Positions 57,376 to 64,000 of a stretch of DNA of 64,000 nucleotides are shown piece by piece; the first letter of the stretch is position 1; each line of letters begins with the position of its first letter. This stretch comes from Burkholderia sp. PAMC 26561 (GTDB lineage Bacteria > Pseudomonadota > Gammaproteobacteria > Burkholderiales > Burkholderiaceae). The translations under genes and the position numbers were made by a program. The stretch spans positions 2,046,001 to 2,110,000 of the forward strand of contig NZ_CP014306.1 of the NCBI RefSeq assembly GCF_001557535.2, given 5' to 3'. Under the pieces are notes generated by a model. The model was not told the origin of the DNA. It saw nothing but the letters and a program-made list of their open reading frames with translations, and searched no databases.

Positions 57376-59268
57376 ATGCCTTTACCGGATCTTCCTGCAA
57401 TCATGGCTTCACCTATTGCCCGCGCCGTCCTGCTGGTTTTCGGCAGTTTACCCGTTGTTGCGAACGCTCAGTCCTCGACCAGTTCCTCAGGATCTCCCAG
57501 CGAGCCCGTCACGCTCGCGCCTGTCGTGGTGACCACCACCCGCGCGCCGCAAAAGCTCGCGGATTCCATCGCGCAGACGACGCTCTTCGACCAGCAGGAT
57601 ATCGCCGATTCCAATGCTACCGATGTCGCCGGTCTCCTCGCACTTGCGCCCGGCGTGCAGATCACGCGCAACGGCGGTCCGGGTTCAAGCGCGGGATTGT
57701 TCCTGCGCGGCGCGTCGTCGGCGCAATCGCTCGTGTTGATCGACGGCGTGCGTGTCGAGTCGGCCGGACTAGGCGCGGCCCAACTGTCGCAACTCATGCT
57801 CGATCAGATCGACCACGTGGAGGTGGTCAACGGCAATGTGTCGGCGCTTTATGGATCAAACGCGGTGGGCGGCGTCGTGCAGATCTTCACGAAGGATGGC
57901 GGCAATCATCCGCCGCGCTTCAACTTCGAGACCGAGGTGGGCAGTTATCACACGCAGCGCCAGCAGGTCGGTGCGAACGGCGCGCTCGATAAAGACGGCC
58001 GCACCACGTTCAACGTGACGCTCTCGCGCGAGAAGACCGACGGGTTTTCATCGATCGATCCTTCGACCTCGCCGAATGTGAATCCGAACGCGAACGGGTA
58101 TTTGAACGAGAGCGTGTCGGCGACGTTGCGTCATCAGTTCAGCGACAAGTGGGACGCGGGCGTGCGCTTTTTGCAGTCGAACGGTATCAACAGTTTCGAC
58201 AGCGCCTACGGCCTGCCCACCGACGACAACGAATCGCACAACCGCGTGCGTTCCACTTCGGTCTTTGCAAACGGCAAGATCACCGACACCTGGACCACGC
58301 ACTTCACCGTGGCGCAGGGTCAGGATCGCGCGGACACGCAGTTGAACGGCGTCTACAACAGCAAGTTCAATTCGGAGAACCGCCAGTACACGTGGCAGAA
58401 CGATATCGCGCTGACGCCGGATCACAAGTTCGTATTCGGCTACGAACATCTCGACCAGACGCTTGATTCGGATCAGGTCGCGGCTCCCGATCGTCATGTG
58501 AATTCGGGATTCGCGGGTTATGTCGGCAACGTCGGGGCAAACCAGTTCCAGGCGAATGTTCGTCGCGACCAGTATTCGGATTTCGGCGGCGCCAACAGTT
58601 ATTACCTCGGCTATGGCTACCATTTCGATGCGCACTGGAAAGCCACGCTCAGCTATTCCGATGCATTCCGCGCGCCGACCTTCGACGATCTGTACTATCC
58701 GTTCAGCGGCAATCCATCGATACAACCCGAGCGCAGCCATTCGGTCGAGGCCGCGCTGCAATATGCATCGAACGCGGTGGGGATCTTGCGGCTGACCGCG
58801 TTCCAGACGCGATACACGAACCTGATCAACTACGTATCGGACGGCGGCGGTTTTTTCATCGCGCAGAACGTGGGGCGCGCGAAGGTGCAGGGGCTCGAGG
58901 GATCGTGGCAGGGGCACGTCGGGCGCACGGATGTCCGGGCGTCGTTCACGCTGCAAAATCCTGTCGATGAAACCGATCAGCAGGACCTGACGCGCCGCGC
59001 CCGGCGCTTTGCGACGCTTGCCGTGAACCGGTCGATCGGCGGCTGGCGCGTCGGCGGCGAATGGATCACGAGCGGGGCGCGCGAAGACTTCGACTCGACG
59101 CTCGGCGGTTATGGTTTGGTGAATCTGTCGGCGCGCTACGACATCACGAAGTCGTGGTACGTCGGCGCGCGGATCGACAATGTGTTCAACAAGGACTATC
59201 AGCTTGCGTATTCATACAACACGCCGCGGCGCGGTGCCTACATCACGCTTGGCTGGCGGCAGCGGTGA
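57376..59268 (+). CDS. btuB: TonB-dependent vitamin B12 receptor
   Basis: A 630-residue outer-membrane receptor. Signal MASPIARAVLLVFGSLPVVA (cleavage after ANAQ region), TonB box-like VVVTTTRAP, plug domain (LLALAPGVQITRNGG, GLFLRGASSAQSLVLIDGV) and a beta-barrel ending ITLGWRQR. It sits under a cobalamin riboswitch, which marks it as B12 uptake. The ATG at 57376 has GGGAG upstream; a later ATG at 57403 is possible. Confidence 0.95.
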   Translation: MPLPDLPAIMASPIARAVLLVFGSLPVVANAQSSTSSSGSPSEPVTLAPVVVTTTRAPQKLADSIAQTTLFDQQDIADSNATDVAGLLALAPGVQITRNGGPGSSAGLFLRGASSAQSLVLIDGVRVESAGLGAAQLSQLMLDQIDHVEVVNGNVSALYGSNAVGGVVQIFTKDGGNHPPRFNFETEVGSYHTQRQQVGANGALDKDGRTTFNVTLSREKTDGFSSIDPSTSPNVNPNANGYLNESVSATLRHQFSDKWDAGVRFLQSNGINSFDSAYGLPTDDNESHNRVRSTSVFANGKITDTWTTHFTVAQGQDRADTQLNGVYNSKFNSENRQYTWQNDIALTPDHKFVFGYEHLDQTLDSDQVAAPDRHVNSGFAGYVGNVGANQFQANVRRDQYSDFGGANSYYLGYGYHFDAHWKATLSYSDAFRAPTFDDLYYPFSGNPSIQPERSHSVEAALQYASNAVGILRLTAFQTRYTNLINYVSDGGGFFIAQNVGRAKVQGLEGSWQGHVGRTDVRASFTLQNPVDETDQQDLTRRARRFATLAVNRSIGGWRVGGEWITSGAREDFDSTLGGYGLVNLSARYDITKSWYVGARIDNVFNKDYQLAYSYNTPRRGAYITLGWRQR

Positions 59269-60287
59269 ACGCTAAGCGTATCGACGCCCGGCGTATGGAC
59301 GCCCCGCGCGCTTTCGCTATCTGGATCGCGCTCGCCCTTGTGACGCTGGCTGTATTCGTCGCGTCGCTGGCCATCGGAAGCGTGCCGGTGGCGCCTGTGC
59401 GTGTCGTGCATGCACTTTTATCGTCATCGAATGACGTGCTCGATGAAATCGTGCGCAGCCTGCGGTTGCCGCGCGCGCTGGGCGGGTTTGCATCGGGCGC
59501 GCTGCTTGCGATGGCCGGCGCGCTGCTGCAAGTCCTGTTGCGCAACCCGCTCGCCGAGCCGTATGTGCTTGGTGTATCGGGCGGCGCGGCGGCGTTCGCG
59601 CTCGCTGCAATGCTGTTCTCCATGTCGTGGTGGAGCGTCGATGTCGCCGCGTTCGCGGGCGCATTCTTGTCGATACTGCTCGTCCTCGGACTTGCGCGGC
59701 GCGAGTTGTGGCGGGGTGAACCGCAGGATGCATCGCCGAGATTGTTGCTGACCGGCGCGGTGATCGCGGCAGGGTGGGGCGCGTTGATTACATTGATGCT
59801 CGCCGTTGCGCCCGAGAACCGCTTGCGCGGCATGGTGTTCTGGCTCACGGGCGATCTCAACGGCGTTGCGATGCCGTGGCCCGCGTTGATCGCGTTGCTG
59901 ATTGCGTTGATCGCGATTGTGCCGGCTGCGCCCCAGCTCAACGTGCTGCTGCGTGGCGACATTGCGGCCGAAGCGCTCGGCGTGCGGGTCGTGCGCTTGC
60001 GGTTGCGCGTGTATCTCGTGGCATCGCTGGCGGCGGCCGCTGCCGTTACGACTGCCGGGACGATCGGGTTCATCGGGCTCGTCGTGCCGCATGTGTTGCG
60101 GCTCGCGTTCGGTAACGACCAACGCATGTTGCTGCCTGCATCGGCGATCGCGGGCGGACTGGCGGTGATGGGCGCGGACCTGATCGCGCGCACGGTGATC
60201 GCGCCCGCACAATTGCCGGTGGGTGTCATCACGGCCTTGATCGGCGTGCCGGTGTTCTTGTGGATGCTGCTGAGGCGCACGCCATGA
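59265..60287 (+). CDS. btuC: Cobalamin ABC transporter permease, BtuC type
   Basis: A 341-residue FecCD-family permease with about ten helices. Landmarks are LRLPRALGGFASGALLAMAG, NPLAEPYVLGVSGGAA and the coupling loop region TIGFIGLVVPHVLRLAFGND. The GTG start overlaps the btuB stop (GTGA); an ATG at 59295 is an alternative. It forms the inner-membrane B12 channel. Confidence 0.93.
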   Translation: MNAKRIDARRMDAPRAFAIWIALALVTLAVFVASLAIGSVPVAPVRVVHALLSSSNDVLDEIVRSLRLPRALGGFASGALLAMAGALLQVLLRNPLAEPYVLGVSGGAAAFALAAMLFSMSWWSVDVAAFAGAFLSILLVLGLARRELWRGEPQDASPRLLLTGAVIAAGWGALITLMLAVAPENRLRGMVFWLTGDLNGVAMPWPALIALLIALIAIVPAAPQLNVLLRGDIAAEALGVRVVRLRLRVYLVASLAAAAAVTTAGTIGFIGLVVPHVLRLAFGNDQRMLLPASAIAGGLAVMGADLIARTVIAPAQLPVGVITALIGVPVFLWMLLRRTP

Positions 60288-61069
60288 ACGGACTTCACGT
60301 TGCTCGACTCACTTTGCGCGCGGCGGATCGCGTCTTGATCGCCGATCTGACGCAGACCTTTGCGCCCGGCGAGATGTGGTGCATCGCGGGGCCGAACGGC
60401 GCAGGCAAGACGACGCTGATTTCGGCGCTGGCGGGTTTGTCGAAGGAACCGTCGGGCGCGATTTCTCTGGATGGCCGCATGCTTCGCGACTGGCGCCCGA
60501 ACGACCTGGCGCGTCGTCGCGCATTGATGCCGCAAGCCTCGCACGACGCCTTCAGCGCAACCGTTCTCGACACCGTCATGCTCAACCGCTTCCCGCACTT
60601 GACGGGTTGGGGTTGGGAAAGCGATGCGGATCGCGGCGCTGCGCACGCAGCTTTGGAAACGCTTGGCCTCGCTCCGCTCGCATTGCGCGATGTCCAGTCG
60701 CTTTCCGGCGGCGAACGCCAGCGTGTATCGCTTGCTGCGACCTTGTGCCAGGACGCGCCGCTCTTGTTGCTCGACGAACCTCTTTCCCATCTCGACCTGC
60801 ATCATCAGATCGATTGCCTGGAAGCGTTGAGCGGCTGGAGCAAGGCTCCCGGGCGCAGCGTAATTTTCTCGTGTCACGATCTGAACCTGGCCCGGCGTTT
60901 CGCGACGCACGCATTGCTGCTCGATGGCGCCGGCCACGCGCATGCCGGCCCGGTCCGCGAAGTCCTCACGCCCGAGCGCGCGAGTGTTGCGTTCGGCTAT
61001 CCGCTAACCTTGATTCAGCAGGACGGACACGAAGCGCTCGTGCCCGCGATGCGCTCACCTCAACGATGA
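60284..61069 (+). CDS. btuD: Cobalamin ABC transporter ATP-binding protein, BtuD type
   Basis: A 261-residue ATPase. Walker A GPNGAGKTT, signature LSGGERQRVSLAATL, Walker B LLLLDEPLSHLD, switch His in SCHDLNLARRF. It overlaps btuC by 4 bases (ATGA). It powers B12 import with BtuC. Confidence 0.94.
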   Translation: MNGLHVARLTLRAADRVLIADLTQTFAPGEMWCIAGPNGAGKTTLISALAGLSKEPSGAISLDGRMLRDWRPNDLARRRALMPQASHDAFSATVLDTVMLNRFPHLTGWGWESDADRGAAHAALETLGLAPLALRDVQSLSGGERQRVSLAATLCQDAPLLLLDEPLSHLDLHHQIDCLEALSGWSKAPGRSVIFSCHDLNLARRFATHALLLDGAGHAHAGPVREVLTPERASVAFGYPLTLIQQDGHEALVPAMRSPQR

Positions 61070-62127
61070 ACACGACCATGCCCGAAACATTTCCCCGCGT
61101 TGAACCGCTCGACCGGTCGATGACAGCCGAGCTGCAACATGTCATCGATACAAAGACAAAACCGCCCGGCAGTCTCGGACGGCTGGAATTGCTCGGGCTT
61201 CAGATCGGGCTGATCCAGCGGACGGTGAGACCGCGTATCGAACGTCCGGCAATGATCGTTTTCGCGGGTGATCACGGCATTGCGGCCGAAGGCGTGAGTC
61301 CGTTTCCGCAAGAAGTGACCGTGCAGATGGTCGCGAATTTCATCGCGGGCGGTGCGGCGATCAACGCGTTGTCGAAGGCGTCGGGCATGACGCTCGAAGT
61401 CGTGGATGCGGGCGTGGCGAGAGCATCGCCTGCAGCGGAAGGTTTCGTCGATGCCGCCATCCGTCGCGGCGGCACGCGCAACTTCGCGCACGATCCGGCC
61501 ATGACACGCGACGAAGCGTTGCAAGCCATCGCAAAGGGCGCAGAACGTGTGCGGCATCACGCGGCGCTCGGCACGAACGTGATCGGCTTCGGCGAGATGG
61601 GGATTGCGAATACATCGGCGGCGGCTTGTTTGATGAGCCGGCTGTGCGCGCTCGAGATCGACGCGTGCGTGGGACGAGGCACAGGTCTTGATGACGCCGG
61701 CCTCAACCGCAAGCGCGACGTGCTCGCTGCAGCGCTGAAAAAGCATGCAATTTCGCCAGACCCGGTCGATACACTCGCCACCTTTGGCGGCTTCGAAATC
61801 GCGATGATCGCCGGCGGTTTTCTTGCCGCGGCCGAAGCGCGGATGACGATACTCGTGGATGGTTTTATCGTCACGTCGGCGTTGCTGGTTGCGCACGCCA
61901 TCAACCCCGCCGTACTCGATTACTGCGTGTTCGCGCACGCGTCGGATGAAACGGGGCATGCGCGAATGCTCGAATATTTCAATGCGAAACCATTGCTGCA
62001 ACTCGGATTGAGGCTCGGTGAAGGCACGGGCGCTGCGCTCGCGTTGCCGTTGTTGCGTGCGGCCGTGGCGTTCATCAAAGAGATGGCGAGTTTCGAATCG
62101 GCGGGCGTATCGGATAAGGCCTCCTGA
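61066..62127 (+). CDS. cobT: Nicotinate-nucleotide-dimethylbenzimidazole phosphoribosyltransferase
   Basis: A 353-residue enzyme that makes alpha-ribazole phosphate from DMB and NaMN for the lower ligand of B12. Marks are KTKPPGSLGRLELLGLQIG, VFAGDHGIAAEGVSPFPQEV and the catalytic Glu in RLGEGTGAALALPL. The ATG at 61066 overlaps the btuD stop (ATGA); a longer upstream open frame lies in another frame of btuD. Confidence 0.97.
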   Translation: MNTTMPETFPRVEPLDRSMTAELQHVIDTKTKPPGSLGRLELLGLQIGLIQRTVRPRIERPAMIVFAGDHGIAAEGVSPFPQEVTVQMVANFIAGGAAINALSKASGMTLEVVDAGVARASPAAEGFVDAAIRRGGTRNFAHDPAMTRDEALQAIAKGAERVRHHAALGTNVIGFGEMGIANTSAAACLMSRLCALEIDACVGRGTGLDDAGLNRKRDVLAAALKKHAISPDPVDTLATFGGFEIAMIAGGFLAAAEARMTILVDGFIVTSALLVAHAINPAVLDYCVFAHASDETGHARMLEYFNAKPLLQLGLRLGEGTGAALALPLLRAAVAFIKEMASFESAGVSDKAS

Positions 62128-62134
62128 TTACGCC

Positions 62135-62896
62135 ATGAACCGGCTATCGCAGGAACTTCGATATTTCTTCACCGCGCTCGGGTACTTCACCCGCGTGCCG
62201 GTGCCGCGCTGGGTCGGCTTCGAGCCACATTACCTGAACGCGGCAGCGCGCTATTTTCCGTTGATCGGCGTGATGGTCGGCGGCGTCGGCGCAGTGGTTT
62301 ATCTTGCGGCGTTGCAGGTTTTTCCGGCGGGCGTTGCGGTGTTGTTATCGATGGCCGCAACGCTGCTCCTGACCGGCGCGTTCCACGAAGACGGGCTGGC
62401 CGATTGCGCCGATGCCTTCGGCGGCGCCTACACCCGCGAGGACGCGCTGCGCATCATGCACGACTCGCGCATCGGCGCGTATGGCGCGATTGCGTTGATC
62501 GTGGTGCTGGCGTTGAAGTGGCAAACGCTGGCTTCCACGTTGCCGCTGCGCACTGCATGGATGATCGTCGGCGCGCATGCCGCGAGCCGCACGTTCGCGA
62601 TCAGCTATCTCTGCACGCTCGAGTATGTGCGTGCCGAGGGCAAGGCGAAACCGGTCGCTCAGAAGATGGGTTCAGGCGCGTTCGCGTTGGCCGCAGTGAT
62701 CGGCTTGCCGTGCTTGTTTTGGCCCGACTGGCGGCTTGGCTGCGTGCTGCTCGTGGCGCTTGTCGTGATGCGGTTTTTCATCGGGCGATACTTTGTCAAG
62801 CGCATCGGCGGATACACCGGCGACTGCCTCGGCTTCGCGCAGCAGCTTTTCGAAGTCGCAATCTACTTGATCGGACTCGCATGGATCTCGTCCTGA
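62135..62896 (+). CDS. cobS: Adenosylcobinamide-GDP ribazoletransferase (cobalamin synthase)
   Basis: A 253-residue integral membrane enzyme joining AdoCbi-GDP and alpha-ribazole phosphate. The catalytic motif is AFHEDGLADCADAFGG with the following HDSRIGAYG. About six hydrophobic segments. It starts 7 bases after cobT and overlaps cobC by 16 bases. Confidence 0.96.
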   Translation: MNRLSQELRYFFTALGYFTRVPVPRWVGFEPHYLNAAARYFPLIGVMVGGVGAVVYLAALQVFPAGVAVLLSMAATLLLTGAFHEDGLADCADAFGGAYTREDALRIMHDSRIGAYGAIALIVVLALKWQTLASTLPLRTAWMIVGAHAASRTFAISYLCTLEYVRAEGKAKPVAQKMGSGAFALAAVIGLPCLFWPDWRLGCVLLVALVVMRFFIGRYFVKRIGGYTGDCLGFAQQLFEVAIYLIGLAWISS

Positions 62897-63453
62897 TTCG
62901 CCATCCGGCTGTGGGTATCGACGCCGGGATTTGTTATGGCCGTACCGATGTTCCGCTTCTCGGCGACGCGGCGGAATCGGCGCGTTTATTGGACGCGCGT
63001 TTGAATGCGCTAAGGGTGCCGGCCATCAAAGGCACCTGGTACACGAGTCCGTTAAGCCGATGCCGTCTGCTGGCCGAATCATTAGGCCCGGTCCAAACCG
63101 ATCCGCGCCTGCAGGAACTCGACTTCGGCGCCTGGGAAGGTGAGCGTTGGGACGGCCTTGATCGCGCGATGCTCGACGCATGGGCCGCAGATCTGGAGCA
63201 TGCGCGCGAGCATGGCGGCGAGAGCGTTGCGCAGTTTGCCGGGCGTGTAGCCGGTTGGGCGGATTCGGCTTTGAGCGCTGATAACGAAGAACCAGTTCAC
63301 GTTGTCACACACGCCGGCGTCATACGCGTTCTCACCGGCCATCTGCTCGGCATAAAACGCGCGAACGTCATTCAATGGCCGCTGGATTTCAGCGCGATCG
63401 TGTGGCTCAGACGCGTGCGCGGCGAGTGGCTGCTCGTGCGATGGAACGCGTGA
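62881..63453 (+). CDS. cobC: Alpha-ribazole phosphatase / histidine phosphatase family
   Basis: A 190-residue phosphoglycerate-mutase-like phosphatase. The phosphohistidine motif is LVLIRHPAVG and the second His lies in VVTHAGVIRV; ELDFGAWEGERWDGLD is the acid region. It removes the 5'-phosphate of the ribazole or of cobalamin phosphate. It begins inside cobS, so coupling is likely. Confidence 0.93.
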   Translation: MDLVLIRHPAVGIDAGICYGRTDVPLLGDAAESARLLDARLNALRVPAIKGTWYTSPLSRCRLLAESLGPVQTDPRLQELDFGAWEGERWDGLDRAMLDAWAADLEHAREHGGESVAQFAGRVAGWADSALSADNEEPVHVVTHAGVIRVLTGHLLGIKRANVIQWPLDFSAIVWLRRVRGEWLLVRWNA

Positions 63454-63455
63454 CC

Positions 63456-64000
63456 TTACTTCGGACGCCTGGCGCGGGCAGCGTCCAGGTCCTTACATAG
63501 CGCCTTGGCGCCAAGCGCGAGACGCGGTGTTGGCCGGTTGATCAGATCGCCGTCTATGCCGAAGAGATTGCCGCGCTCGACGGCTTTCATCGAAGGCCAT
63601 TTGCGCCATGTTTCAAGCGATGGCAACGCGCGTTCCGATTTCGTCGCGCCGGGCGTTGCGGTGACGATGGCTTCAGGATCGGCAGCGAGGACGGCTTCGG
63701 TCGAGATCGTCGGAACAAGCGGTTTCAGGTCGGCAAATACGTTGCGGCCGCCGCATAGTTCGATCACTTCACTCACCGTGTTCGAGCCGTTGAGCGTCAT
63801 CAGCGGATCGTCCCAGACCTGATAGAACACGCTCACGGGCGGCTGGTCTGCATAACGTGCCCGCAAACCATCGATGTCGTGACGGAACGCATTCGACGCT
63901 GTGTTCGCTTCATTCGATGTGCCGAGCAGGACGCCGAGTTTATCGATGGTCGCGGGGATGTCTTCGAGCTTGTGCGGCTCGCTGAAGAACATCGGCACAT
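63456..64000 (-). CDS. btuF: Vitamin B12 ABC transporter substrate-binding protein, BtuF type (C-terminal part)
   Basis: The minus-strand frame is open to the window edge, so the N-terminus and signal are missing. The visible part has SVFYQVWDDPLMTLNGSNTV, ELCGGRNVFAD and PTISTEAVLAADPEAIVTA, typical of the BtuF/FepB-type periplasmic binding protein. It converges on cobC with 2 bases between stops. It should deliver B12 to BtuCD. Confidence 0.9.
   Translation of the reverse strand, partial: VPMFFSEPHKLEDIPATIDKLGVLLGTSNEANTASNAFRHDIDGLRARYADQPPVSVFYQVWDDPLMTLNGSNTVSEVIELCGGRNVFADLKPLVPTISTEAVLAADPEAIVTATPGATKSERALPSLETWRKWPSMKAVERGNLFGIDGDLINRPTPRLALGAKALCKDLDAARARRPK

Noticed and set aside
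60376..61065. In-frame upstream extension of cobT
   Set aside because: It is an alternative frame of btuD; cobT homology begins at the ATG at 61066.

Overview
The window is high-GC chromosomal DNA of a Burkholderiaceae beta-proteobacterium. Protein content, gene neighbourhoods and the 6S RNA type fit Paraburkholderia/Caballeronia best; this is inferred from family recognition, not from a database search. It is almost all housekeeping and catabolic sequence. There are no insertion sequences, no phage genes and no CRISPR array. The only obviously mobile-type module is a hipBA toxin-antitoxin pair.

Layout. Bases 1-4548: the 3' end of a substrate-binding protein, a HisQ-HisM-HisP-type amino-acid ABC importer, and a histidine ammonia-lyase homologue that lacks the Ala-Ser-Gly cofactor triad. 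Bases 4549-10504: a HutC-type operator and hutU-hutD-hutI-hutF-hutG, the five-step (formylglutamate) histidine degradation route. Bases 10501-15617: nadB, rpmG-rpmB, radC, and slpA-ispH. Bases 15986-21143: a complete livKHMGF branched-chain amino-acid importer. Bases 21190-34226: an acetyltransferase-argD pair, a ferredoxin-type reductase, an SDR protein, a small membrane protein, an esterase, a pseudouridine synthase, poxB, an NYN/LOTUS protein, a LysR-quinone reductase pair, and tRNA-Leu(CAA). Bases 34349-35508: a second branched-chain-type binding protein, frameshifted inside its signal peptide. Bases 35550-42819: a CysB-type regulator divergent from the assimilatory sulfate operon cysI-DUF934-cysH-cysD-cysN-SUMT. 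Bases 42879-44644: hipBA with its operators. Bases 44700-47358: lptF-lptG-cbiX. Bases 47581-54208: pepA, holC, a DUF2486-like gene, cytochrome c, ilvD/LysR and lgt. Bases 54284-56712: SIMPL and EVE proteins, 6S RNA, zapA and a ZapB-like coiled coil. Bases 57055-64000: a cobalamin riboswitch, btuB-btuC-btuD-cobT-cobS-cobC, and the convergent 3' part of btuF.

Functional logic. The first 10.5 kb is histidine import and degradation, but a canonical hutH is not in the window. The cys operon makes sulfide through APS reductase and siroheme sulfite reductase. The SUMT and the short CbiX nearby could supply siroheme. The last 7 kb is B12 uptake plus lower-ligand assembly under riboswitch control.

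The points most worth a second look are the lyase homologue without its MIO triad, the hipBA operator/terminator architecture, the frameshifted binding protein, the NYN-LOTUS protein with a duplicated RNase E-like arginine-rich module, and two adjacent inverted repeats upstream of livK.
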